64,000 bases of DNA, from NCBI GenBank assembly GCA_031002005.1, contig JARYHS010008074.1, positions 13,400,924 through 13,464,923 of the forward strand. The letters are read 5' to 3'. This stretch comes from Vandiemenella viatica. Its lineage: Eukaryota > Arthropoda > Insecta > Orthoptera > Morabidae. Position 1 is the stretch's first letter, and each line of letters opens with the position of its first letter. Of this stretch, positions 46,022-56,929 are shown piece by piece. Below the pieces are notes generated by a model. It made no database searches. It was given only the letters and a program-made list of their open reading frames with translations, and was not told the origin of the DNA. The position numbers and the translations under genes were made by a program.

Positions 46022-47745
46022 TCATATATATTATTTCTATAAGTTTTTTTTTTTTTTTTTTTTTTTGTCACCAAGCCATTATCTCCCTTGATAACTAACC
46101 AAAATGTAAGAATGAGCTATCATTTTAAAGCTTATGGTCTCCACTTTTATAACATCATATTTTAAGAAAAGAATTTTTCGGATTCAATCCTTAAAGGATA
46201 AAAATGTCAATATTTGTAAACTGTGGTTTTTTGTACCATGAACTATGTATCTCCCCTCATTCCAAACCGAAATAGAGAATGCAGCATCATTTTAAATCTT
46301 AAGAACTCCACTTTGCTGCCATCATATATTAAAAAAAGAATTTTATGGAATTCGACCCTTAGAGGGCAAATGTATCAATATTTTTACAATGAATTTTTGT
46401 GTCACGAGCCATTTTTTTCCTCTGATATCTAACTGATATAGAAAAGTGAAGTATAATTGTGAATACTAATGTCACCAACGTGGTCACATCATATTTTAAG
46501 AAAGTTATTTTTGGAATTGAACCAATAAAGGGTAAAATTATCAATATTTCTAAAATGATATTTTTTTTCTATCATGAACAATTTAGCTCCCTGCTTTCCT
46601 AACTCAAATTGATAAATGAAGTATCATTTTTCAAGGATTAAGATCTCCATTTTGGTGACATCATATATTAAGACAGGAATTTTTGGGAATACGACTCTTA
46701 AATAGCACAAGTATCCATTCTTCTACAACGCGTTCTTGTGTCACGAGCCATTTATCTCCCTTGATATCTAACGGATATAGATAAATGAAGTATCATTTTA
46801 AAGATTCAGATTTCCGCCGTGGTCACATTCTATTTTAAGAAAGGAATTTTTCGGAATTCAACCTTAAAAGGCAAAATTATCATTATTTCATTTTTTTTTT
46901 TTTTTTTTTGTGTCACGGTCTATTTACGTCTTTCTATCTAACCAAAATAGAGAAATGATGTATTAATTTAGAGATTAAGGTCTCTGCTTTGGTCAAATCT
47001 TACTTTAAGAAAGGAATTTTTCAGAATTCGATCCTTAAAGGGCAAAAGTATATATATTTCTACAACATGTGTTTGTGTCACTATCAATTTATCTCCCTAG
47101 ATATCTAACCAATATAGATAAATAATGTATCATTTTTAAGACAAAGATCTCCACCTTGGTCACATCATATTTTGAGAAAGGAATTTTTTGGAATTCAACC
47201 CATAAAGGGCAAAATTATCATTATTCCCATAATGTACTTTTTATCATTAGCCATTTATCTCCATTGATATCTAACAGAAATTGATAAATGAGCTATCATA
47301 TTCAGTGGCATAGCTAGGTCAACAAGGGCCCCGGTGCAAAAAAAAAAAATATTTTGGGCCTCAGGCCAGATGGGCGACCTTTTTTTTAGCTCTACCAAGT
47401 TTCTGCACCACCTAGCCCTATGGTAGTTATGCCCCTGATCATATTAAATATTAAGGTCTCTGCTTTGGCGATATCATTTCATAAGAACAAAATTTTTCGA
47501 AAAGGCAAAACTAATAACTGTGAAAGTCACGCTTAGGACACAGTTCACATTCTATCTGCTAGGTAGCAGTAGCACATGTCACAGAAATGTTAATAAACTG
47601 CTTCACTGGTGTCAACTTTTTTGTTATATACCTATTACACTAAACAAACAACTGAAACAAATGAGGTGGTTCTTCTTTCATCCTATTACAAACCCCCAAC
47701 CTTGCTATTCCTTGTACTCCTGAAATTTTTGCACAGGTCATCTAG
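46022..47745 (+). mobile_element. Non-autonomous Helitron H1 with tandem units of about 168 bp
   Basis: Starts TC (atatatattatttctataag) after A, and ends catCTAG followed by T at 47746. The same two ends bound H2 at 56930-60650, which fixes both termini. The body is about eight tandem units of 167-172 bp. Each has ggaatttttcggaattc, aaagggcaaaa, gtgtcacgagccatttatct and gatatctaaccgatatagat-like phrases. A small hAT MITE is inserted at 47303. There is no coding capacity. Confidence 0.85.
47303..47437. mobile_element. hAT-type MITE of 135 bp in Helitron H1
   Basis: Ends cagtggcatagctagg and, on the other strand, caggggcataactaccatag form the inverted termini. The 8-bp duplication ATCATATT is perfect at 47295-47302 and 47438-47445. 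Duplication length and ends identify hAT. Confidence 0.9.
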
Positions 47746-47751
47746 TAAAAG

Positions 47752-47753
<2 letters not shown>

Positions 47754-47790
<37 letters not shown>
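47754..47790. repeat. (TA)n microsatellite next to Helitron H1
   Basis: Pure TA run of about 37 bp starting nine bases after the Helitron end. Confidence 0.95.
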
Positions 47791-47793
<3 letters not shown>

Positions 47794-47929
47794 TGGGTCT
47801 TTCTGTGAGGCAATCTCCGGCTGCACCCACCTCTCATAATTTTCTCTTGTTGACGAAGGGTTTTTTTTCCCGAAAATTTCTTTATTGTTTGTGTCTTTTA
47901 TGGGTGTTTGCCCCAGGCAGCGTCACATG

Positions 47930-48120
47930 TGTACACATAGACGACCGACTGAGGTAAAATACACCCAACACTCACCAAAGTTGAAGGGAGGAGGGCAGCA
48001 GCAACACAAAATAACACACAAACAAAGAAAAAACAATATTTTGGGTGAAAAACCCTTTTTCAAGGTAACAGAGGTAGGTGGCTGGGCTTGCGCAAGACTT
48101 GCGTTCGACACAGCCACTCA
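47930..48120 (-). mobile_element. PLE 3' tail, inverted
   Basis: The motif order cccaacactcaccaaagttg, a run with acacaaaataacacac, then acaatattttgggtgaaaaa and cttgcgcaagacttgcgttc is the reverse of the tail at 3770-3920. It lies before a + strand PLE body, as in the other inverted pairs. Confidence 0.7.
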
Positions 48121-48469
48121 TAGAACGCAGTTGACCGTCGGAGGTGGTGGGGGGAGCAACGATAATATAACTGCAAGTATAAGAAAGATTAACCATTTTA
48201 ATCTTCCTTATACTCTTATACTTGACACTTTATCATTGTCATCAGTCTTAATGTGTGTCCTTGTGAGCTGATTACTCCTCAACAGTGTCATAGCTGAAGT
48301 TAGACCAGTCATCTGTCAAAGCTAGCTTTCAAGTCAATCTAGTCTCTGTCGGGCACTAGGTCTGCTTTCTTGTATCCAATCAGTTGCCCATTGATAAGAA
48401 CCTAGTCTTTTATTAACAACACCTTCTCTAACACAATATTTTAATAACGATGAGACATATAATGAGGAG

Positions 48470-50375
48470 GTCAGATGCGATCACCGCTAAGTGAATGGGG
48501 AACATCTCTCCACGCTCCATATTCCTCTATTACTAGTCTCATTCACTGTCTCCATAGATGCCACTTGCTTCGACACTAACATGCTCCTATGTCAGGATCT
48601 CAGCACCATGGAACACTTGCTGGAAATCCAACTATCCTACAACCTTCACAGTACATCTTTGCTGTTTTCCTTGACACACCTCATTTTGTCGAAAAACTGC
48701 TTCTTCTTGAACACTCAAATTTACCACTGGATATTCGTCACTGCCATGGGTTCCTGCATGACCCCATTCTATACACACCTATTCCTGGGCTGCCTGGAGC
48801 AATAAATTCTGGTCAATAACTCACTCAAAACTCTTGTGTGGTTCATATACATATATGATATTCTTATGTTCTGGACCCACAGTGAAAACCACCTACTAGT
48901 CTTGCTTAACTCACTAAACAATAGCCACTCCATCAACTTAGATCTACTCACGTGCCATCTTTATTGATGTTGACATTTCCTTACAGAATGGTTGCTTACA
49001 TATCTCTGTTCACATCATACCTAGAAATCTGCAATGTACTTCAACAGTTATCATCCCTTACACATCACAAATTTCCTTCCTTACACCCTGGCCATCAGTG
49101 GCAGATGCATCTGTTTTGATAAAGAATCTCTCTCCAGATACACGCAAAACTTTTATCAAACTCTCATTTCCCAATGCTGCCCCCTTGATCTAGTACAAAA
49201 AAATTTGCTCATGCTACAACCCATCGTACACTCAAAAAATCTAATCCCATGCTTCTTAATACCAACCCATTTTTCATCACCCAATTTTCTCCGTGGGTAG
49301 AGGCGATTCATTTAATCCTTAATTATGAGCAAGGCTTCCTACATTTCTTTCCCAAAATGTGTACCCTTTACCCTTTTACATGGAATCCTACCCACGTGCA
49401 TGCTTCAGCAGGTCACCCAATATAAAAATAAAATAATTAATAATCACCTATCAATTCTCTCAAACCACCAAATGGTTGATTCCCAGGCATACACTCCACT
49501 GCAAAAAATTAAACATGCACCTGGCTACAACCCTTTTCTCCAATCCAACCATGTGAGAAACATTATCCAATTCTGGTTGTCATAGTCGTAACACAATGTG
49601 AAGATGGTGGGAGAGTATGCCTCTGAAAGCTCATGATTCTTCAGCACCAACCGGCAGAGAGCCTGTGAAGATTATATTTCAGCAATACATTGGGAAAGCC
49701 TTCATTCAAAAACTATCCATCATGGGACATATTATATGTATTACAACACACCACAAACATTATCTCATATGTCTCCAGTGTACCAGTTCATATGTAGGTC
49801 TCACCGTTAACCAACTCTTCATCAGAATAAAACAGTTTATACCATCTAGTGGCAGATCATGCCCATTTCTACAGTTTGAACAATTTAAATAACTATTTTA
49901 GAGTGAGAGCTGTCAGTCTTTCCTGATGTTTCAACAACCTCTGAACTTCACAGATACAAACAAGCTAACCAACATATCCTTAAAACCAAACATCCTCTTG
50001 GCTTCAGACTCTTCCAGTATAACCAGCACTTATTATTTATCAACATACATACAATTTAAAGTTTTTAAATTTAATGTTTATATCCTCTCATGTTAATTAC
50101 TTTGGTGATGTTCCCCCATTTTCCATGATAATATTTCTTCTGAATTAGTGATTCAGTATCTTTATCACCCCTCCCCAACAACACCCCAGCCAACCTGACA
50201 TTGCTGCTTGGTGTCAGTATGATCACATCCAAACTCCTTACTTAGTTCCTCATCTGCTTACAATATACCAAAATGTTGTGTTACATGTGTTCTTCTATTT
50301 TGTGTTCATTGATCCCAGCAACCATCCTTTACAGTAAGTGTTGGGATGAATTTCCCTGTTCTTCCTTTGATAAAT
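48470..50375 (+). pseudogene. PLE with reverse transcriptase and GIY-YIG remnants
   Basis: RT part: TAMGSCMTPFYTHLFLGCLE, the PLE form of the motif before the catalytic Asp pair, then a decayed Y-I-D-D region reading YIYDILMFW and LLNSLNNSHSINLD. Endonuclease part from 49700: HYLICLQCTSSYVGLTVNQL (G-Y-V-G version of the GIY-YIG start), and FPDVSTTSELHRYKQANQHI near the C-terminus. The 3' tail follows at 50255-50375 (aaaatgttgtgttac and gtaagtgttgggatgaattt). Many breaks. This is the most complete PLE in the window. Confidence 0.82.
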
Positions 50376-50379
50376 ATCA

Positions 50380-51280
50380 CAGTGACAATGGAAACAATAT
50401 TAGACACTAAAAATAAGGAAGGATAAGGGGGGGGGGGGGGAACATCATTCCCAATAGAAAAAGGCAAAAGGGTTGCAAACGAACACCCATACATGATCAC
50501 ACACACACATGAACACACTTTACAATAGTTTTGGTTTTATGCTGCGATTGACCCTCCCCCTCCGTTTTTTCTGTTTAGTCCCTCTCCTCCTCTGTTCTTA
50601 ATATGTTACCCGTCTGAAACCTATCTGAATCACTATTATTTTCATGCTTCCTGCCTCTTCTTCTCCTGTTTCTTCAATCTCTATATGAACATACCCAACA
50701 ATGGCTTGAGAATAAAACTGCATATTTGTGGCTACCATCCACAATTCCTCCCAACCCTTCATGCTTATTTGCTTGCACAATCCTTCACCCTTACCCTTTT
50801 TGTCTTCCAACAATGTGTCCTTAGAGCCCAATAACAATTCTGCTCAACTTTTCTTCTTTCATAAAATGCTCAGCATTTTATCAGCAACCTTGATTCCACA
50901 CCTACAGCAAATTCTAAACGAACACAGACACTTGCAATTTAAATATACACAAAACCATCTGTACAAGCTATCGACTTTAATTAAAAGCTATTTGGATCTT
51001 AGTCTGTCCCTGCCCAACCAATACTCTGCACTTCTACAAGATTCACCTTGTCCTCTACTGGTTGCAACAGTCCCTTGCCCTTCAGTCTTCCGCTCTCAAA
51101 CATGATATTTTGTCATATTTTCAGCTTTATATTTATTATATTTTATGAGTTGAATTTCTTTATACCTCTAGAAACATACTTAGGTTTTATTACAAGCTCT
51201 AATTTTTGTCAGGATGTGTTCCTGGATGTTGACAACTTATTGCCATAGTTAAATTTAGTTTATCTGTTTAATATCATTTA
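50380..51280. other. Intron 8 sequence, nothing recognised
   Basis: C/T-rich sequence with a G-run at 50428-50440. No element is recognised. It may continue the PLE surroundings. Confidence 0.4.
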
Positions 51281-51287
51281 TTTAAAT

Positions 51288-51930
51288 AATGAAGGAAAGG
51301 GAAATTAACCTACCACATACCAAAGTTGACAGCTGTGATGAGAGAAAACAATTAGGCGGACAAACAAATACATAATATTTTGGCAACTGCCTTCTTCAGT
51401 AGTACATAAACGGGCCATTAGGCTCCGTACGTGTGCACACACAGAACGTCACTCAGCGCTAGGTAGTGGGAGGAATGGTGGTGGAATGGCTAAGGAATAG
51501 ACTATCAACAATGTCTGAAATAATATATTGAACATATGTAGCAAGGGTACCTAGTACTGATGCAAAAAGTTATTTTTAATTTTTAAAAAAATGTGGTGGA
51601 TTAATTGTTAGAATTTTAATGGTGGTTAAGGCCATGTGGGTGTACGGTATCCAGGATATTTTGGTGTTCTAGTTTCCATCTCTGGAGTTCTGCTGCAGTG
51701 GTGCTATTGGGGAAAACTCTGACTGCTCTCACAGTAAAACAATCATTGAGATTGTGGGAATCATGGCTATTGCCATGAACTGGTATTGGAAGGAACAAGT
51801 TGTGGGTGTGGACTGTTTGTCTGTGGCCATTCATTCTAACTGAAAGTTGCTATGTGGTGAGGCCTATATAGGCACTAGTGCAATGGCGGCAAGTTAGTTA
51901 GTCTATGACATGAGTTGTTGAACACGTGGC
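51288..51930 (-). pseudogene. PLE GIY-YIG C-terminal part with its 3' tail, - strand
   Basis: The - strand frame 51834-51616 reads MNGHRQTVHTHNLFLPIPVH, then DCFTVRAVRVFPNSTTAAEL and WKLEHQNILDTVHPHGLNHH. This is the end of a Penelope-type GIY-YIG endonuclease. The tail (51480-51288) follows downstream on the same strand with gaagaaggcagttgccaaaa and tattatg. It ties the tail repeats of this window to PLEs. Confidence 0.85.
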
Positions 51931-51934
51931 GTTT

Positions 51935-52375
51935 CCAGAAATGCATACTCTCCTACCCAAAATTCTACCCAGTATCCCCCATGCATGTTTTAGCAAACCA
52001 CCCAATCTTTAAAACATCTTAGTCCACAAATATCCTCCGTCAGATTCTCCAAAAGCACCAGATGAATCTTTTCCTTGCAATAGACCTCACTGTAAAACCT
52101 GCTGCATGCTTCCACCCACCACTACATATTCCAATCCTACCACAGGAGAAACTTTCCGCACCATTAAACATGCCACGTGTTCAACAACTCACGTCATATA
52201 CCAACTAACTTGCCGCCACTGCACTAGTTCCTACATAGGCCTCACCACACAGCAACTCTCAGTTAGAATGAATGGCCACAGACAAGCAGTCCACACCCGC
52301 AACTTATACCTTCCAATACTAGAACATGCCAATAGCCACAATTCCAACAATCTAATCAACTTATTGCAGAAACCA
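51935..52375 (+). pseudogene. PLE GIY-YIG endonuclease, + strand, head-to-head with the previous
   Basis: It reads CNRPHCKTCCMLPP, then FRTIKHATCSTTHVIYQLTC and RHCTSSYIGLTTQQLSVRMN, followed by GHRQAVHTRN. The Cys-rich linker and the V-I-Y...Y-I-G pattern identify a Penelope-type GIY-YIG domain. The first ~240 bp pair in reverse with the - strand fragment, so the two form an inverted pair. The frame diverges after LINLLQ at 52370, where another repeat begins. Confidence 0.88.
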
Positions 52376-52379
52376 AATA

Positions 52380-53538
52380 CAAAAATTGCTCCTTTATTTA
52401 TTTTATTATTATTATTATTATTTTTAAATCGTGTTAAAAACTTGAAAAGCAAAACATTATCTACATATGAAATTTCATCCAAATCGCTAGATCAATTTGC
52501 GAGACTGCCTCACAAATTGCTTTAAAAAAAAAAAAAATGCTATTATTATGTTAAATAGAAATCTTAATGCCAGTCAGGGATTAATGAATGGTGCCAGATT
52601 TGTGGTAATTCAGGTGTTTCTACGATAACCCTTGATGATGGATTCTTATGTAACTCAACGAGAAAAATTGAAAGTAATAAAATATATATTTTTTAAATTT
52701 ATATATCTCACTTAGTTCTGAAAATTGACGTGGTTGGTTGAAATGTGACTTGGACCAGAAGATAAATTTTGACATAGCCATGTTTGATGATGAATAAAAC
52801 TCATCGAAAATAAGGATTTATTTTTGTGATATCTCGCTTAGTTCTCAAAATGATATATCTCAAAAGTGAAGAGGTTAGGATTAGATCTGGCCTGGACCAG
52901 AAAAAAATCCACCAAAACCACTATGTCTATACGGTGGAAATGTACTTTCAATTTTTTATTTGGTTGTTGTTATGTTGAAAGACGGCCTGGACCAGAAGAA
53001 ACATCGCCAAAAGCACAAGAAACTCTACCTATAACTGATTTTTGACATGCTATATCTCGAAAACCAAGAACATTTATTCTTTATTTTTGATATGTTTTGT
53101 CGAGTGCTATAAGAATTCATCATCAGATTGTGACGTCACGGTAATGATAGAACATCATCAGTGTAAAATTCATTCACTCCAATAAAACTATGCTCATACC
53201 TTGCAGTAATCTCACATCTGATCAGCATTTCAAAATGATAATAAAACAATTCCCATAAGTAGTAACCTTCGTTAAAACATTAATAAAGTACAAGGTTAGA
53301 CGCTTCAAAAGGCAAGATTCTATTTATCAGAACCTGTTTTTTTTCTTTGTCGTATGGTCATTCGTACGCAGCTTATTTAATGATGCACTTTATTATCAAA
53401 CTTTACTCGAAATTTCCTAAATCACTCCAGGCAAATGCCAGGATGCTTCCTTAAAAAGGCCATGGCCGAATTCCTTCCTATTCCTTGCCCCCATCCTTTC
53501 CCGTCTCTAAAGACCTCGCTGTTGAGAGACGTAAAGCA

Positions 53539-53598
<60 letters not shown>

Positions 53599-54200
53599 TA
53601 CTCGAAATCTTGTATATTGAACATAAATCGAAAGACCCAGGTACTTTTTAAATGTTTTATAATTAAGGTGGTAATATTTAATGACAAACTAACAGCCACT
53701 TTTTACGGTCAAAACGTAAACGATGATTACTTTATAACTGGTACCAGTAATATATTATTTTCAAAGAAGTTTCTGTAAAGTATCACCTCTGACAAAACCA
53801 ATTATAAAGTTTTAATTATCTTCCTTTTTAAATGTTTTACAATTAAAATTGCAGTGCTAATATTTCCACGGGTCACCCAGTATACAAGAACTGTTCGTTT
53901 AAATATTCTTTGAAATCAAAGAGAAGCTATTTGTAGGCTTTCTGGTACCAGAATTGTCTACGAGATGGCACTAGTGCCATTTTCGAGATACCGAATGACA
54001 AAATGGTTCGTATTTTGTAAACTCGCTATTTTGTAGGGAAGACAACTATTTAGGTAATTTTAAAAGTCAAAACATTATCTAAATCTCAAATTTCATCCAA
54101 ATCATCACAGTCGTTTCCAAGATCCGAAATATATATATATATGTGTACAAGAATTGCTCATTTAAAGATATAAGATTAATTGAATAATATTCAAAGGAAC
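52380..54200. repeat. Helitron-like degenerate repeat tract
   Basis: The phrase ggcctggaccagaagaa or variants recurs at about 52752, 52895 and 52988, and also at 41200. Phrases aaaacattatctaaatctca and ttcatccaaatc are shared by 52450 and 54070. At 53875 cacgggtcacccagt resembles the Helitron ends cacgggtcgtctagt. Termini are not resolved. Confidence 0.5.
53395..53594 (+). mobile_element. SINE with long poly-A tail
   Basis: Body: cctaaatcactccaggcaaa, tgccaggatgcttcc, ggccatggccgaattccttc, ctctaaagacctcgctgttg. It is followed by an A-run of about 51 bases (53544-53594). It shares its body with the SINE at 2.1 kb. Confidence 0.75.
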
Positions 54201-54579
54201 ATCTGGGAAGCTATTGAGAAATCACACTCACGAACTAGTTTCCACAGTTCACTAAGATTTATTCTTCAGAACATTGCTTAAACCAAAGCAAGCCACCAGA
54301 CCCAAGGAAAATTAGAATGCAGATTCGAGGATAAATAAGTTTGTAAATTAGTAAGTCCAACTTCATTAATTAATTATTCAACCATCGATGTGCCACTACT
54401 CCATAGCAGTTCACCAAACAAAGTTTATAGCACATCATATCATTTCAGGCCATATACACAGTCTACCAAAAGTACTCCAGCACTGTTCACATAATAATCT
54501 GCCGATTACTTAATAGTACGCCATCCACACGATACATACAGGCGTAGCTACTCTTTGCTCTGTGATGTTACTTAGGGAA

Positions 54580-54805
54580 ATAAGATCTAACACTTACCAC
54601 AGGTTACAGCAGCTGGGAATGATGAACACAAAAAGGACAAACACAATTAACAAAATATTTTGGTGGTTAACTTTTCTTGCAAATAGGTGAGACACATAGC
54701 AGAGTCAGATGTCTGCTTGTGATTTTCAACAAACAGACATTGGTGTGTCTCTCCTACTCACAAAAATAAGATTAACCACCAAAATAATGTATTACTTGTG
54801 TTGGT
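54580..54805. mobile_element. Inverted pair of PLE tails
   Basis: The left - strand tail (cacttaccacaggttacagc ... aaaatattttggtggttaac) and the right + strand piece (ctcctactcacaaaaataag, attaaccaccaaaataatg) are inverted around cagatgtctgcttgtg. A further tail-like stretch (gatatttcgctacatagtgc) is at 54930. Confidence 0.6.
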
Positions 54806-55323
54806 CTGAATCAAATCATATATTTACATGTATATAGGAATAACAAATTAGATATGGAAATGAGCCACTGCTTAGGTTTATATGATGGATGTGGGACGTG
54901 ATCACACAGAAAAGACAAAAACACATATGATATTTCGCTACATAGTGCCTTTCGTTTCACAATTTGTGATATATATTACCTTTTACAGAGATTATATTTT
55001 CTGTAATTATCGATTGTCTGCTCCTTCCTGCACCTTTGCTAGTACCGCCCTTTCCACCTTGGTTATCTCTGGCTTTATCCATGAAGTGGGCCTCATTGTG
55101 AACACAAGTGATCCCCTTGCTGTATATCTCACAGCCATACTTAAACTTTATATCAAAATACTGTAAACGAGTTTATGTTTGTGTTTTTGGTGGTCCTCTT
55201 GTCTTCAGGTGTGTCGTGTGAAGGGTTTAAATCACACATACACACACATACACAAATAGTTTTAAAGTCACCAACCATGTAACTGTAACAGTCCATAGCT
55301 TTCCATGTTCACAAATGTTTCAG

Positions 55324-55495
55324 GTGATGTATGGAGGGAGAGTAATAGATGATTATGATCGTCGAATAGTGAAAACTTACATGGATGAATATATGGGAGA
55401 CTTCTTATTTGAAACATTTGACACATTTTATTTTTACCATGATGAAACTGTGGAATATGTTATGCCACCAGAAGGGACAAAAGATGAATACATAG
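55324..55495 (+). CDS. DNAH10: Dynein heavy chain DNAH10-type, exon 9 (last in window)
   Basis: This exon encodes 57 residues plus one base. It starts VMYGGRVIDDYDRRIV, the conserved GEVxYGGRxxDxxDRR motif whose first part ends exon 8, then YMDEYMGDFLFETF and YVMPPEGTKDEYIG. The donor is gtaagt at 55496. The following exons (roughly the last 250 residues of the protein) are not found between here and 64000, so the gene continues beyond the window. Confidence 0.94.
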
Positions 55496-55549
55496 GTAAG
55501 TTCTTTAGATGTTTTTAGTAAACTATTCTTTACAGTGAGCATTTGCTGT

Positions 55550-56430
55550 ATCATTTCACTGTAGTAGAGGAGCAGCTGAGTACAGTAACCATTGCCTGTT
55601 TTAAATTTATCTGTTGTACTGTAGATAGATTTTATTTAATCTTTGAATTTTGTTGTTTTTGTTAATCTTTGAATTTTTCCTGTGGTTAGTGCTTTTGACA
55701 GTTGTATTTGAGTAGTAACAGAGCTTATCAACCAGTCTCCTTTAAACATACCTTTAGGGATGTAGGTAGAGTTTATTTGGTCTTTGGTTATTGTTTCTGA
55801 TTATTTAGTGCATTTGGCAGTTTTAAGTAAGTAACTGCCGAGTACAGTAACTGGTATCTGGTTTAAATTTATCTGTATTGTCATCGTTATGTCTTATTTA
55901 AGCCATGACTATTGACTGTGGGTAATTATTGAACTTGATTTGTACCTTATGAAACTAGTGTGTGAGAACATTGTGCTTTTAGAACAGGTGAGGAGTTCAT
56001 TCTTGCATCCACCTTTCAGTTCGAGTTCGTATATTAAAAGGTAGTATGTGCAGGGACTGCGATTGCTGTTTACAGCTGCAGGCTAAAGGACTGATCTGCA
56101 TACCGTGCCATAAGCGATTGCAGTAGATATGATATGGGTGATACTTGTGAAATAAGGCCTCTCGTAGGTACTCCCTTACCAATCATCATACCTGTAATCC
56201 AGGAAGAGAGGATGAAATCTATGCAGCTGTTGCCTGATAGTGACTGGCATATGGTTTCTGGACTTTTAAACTTCTTGCAGTGGCAGTCATACAAGCCTGT
56301 ATTCCAGGAAAGTGAGCTAGCACTATTGTCTTACCTGTTTGATATACTGTCTGAGACTGATTCAGTTTTGCAATCAGTATTTGGCAGCCCAGTAGGTCTG
56401 AGACACCACAGAAAGGGATTCTAATATTCA
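55550..56430 (+). pseudogene. Second CR1-type LINE, 5' part only
   Basis: From 56045 it reads MCRDCDCCLQLQ-like, matching the start of the first frame at 25279 (ggactgcgattgctgtttac vs ggactgtgattgctgtgtgc), and continues to about 56420 (gtaggtctgagacaccacag). Upstream are degenerate repeats (gagtacagtaac with gtttaaatttatctg) like diverged 5' units. The rest of the element is missing. It lies just after exon 9. Confidence 0.7.
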
Positions 56431-56434
56431 GATT

Positions 56435-56925
56435 TATAAATGGCAGTATCATGTTGTGTATAGTGTGTTAATCAACCGCTCTACAGAAAATGCAAATTTC
56501 TTCAATTTAAGATATGTTTTGTGTATTAATGGCATCCGGTTGTGTTCAGTTATGCATGTCTAGACAAACTAGAAGCGATAAATCCGAATGTGGAATATTC
56601 ACATGTAATAACCTTGAAACAGCGATGGGAACATATAAGGCTGGCGTAAACAAAAATTTGTTACATTATGTAGAACAATAATTAACTACTGCTGTTCCAA
56701 AATATATTTTAACTTGGAAATAGTGGTCAAATAAGTCAGCATTGAGAATACATGCAAAAATATTGATCAAAGTGGTGTGTATATTAAGCCGAAGAAGTTT
56801 TATCATGCTATAAAAAAAAATGTGAAAATATTATGTTGCCAATGAAAAACAGATTTGAGATACTAAAATCTGAAGAGAAACAATACACATGAGAAGAAAA
56901 GACAGTGCATAATGCCAGCTGCATA
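56435..56925. other. Intron 9 sequence, nothing recognised
   Basis: AT-rich stretch between the CR1 fragment and Helitron H2. Confidence 0.5.
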
Positions 56926-56929
56926 GGAA

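Noticed and set aside
48121..48470. Coding sequence between PLE tail and PLE body
   Set aside because: Short frames have no family match. It is probably PLE spacer sequence.
53142..53152. tgacgtcac as a cAMP response element
   Set aside because: A single 9-mer in degenerate repeat sequence with no gene start nearby.
53544..53594. Poly-A run as a gene end or processed pseudogene tail
   Set aside because: It directly follows a SINE body shared with 2.1 kb, so it is the SINE tail.
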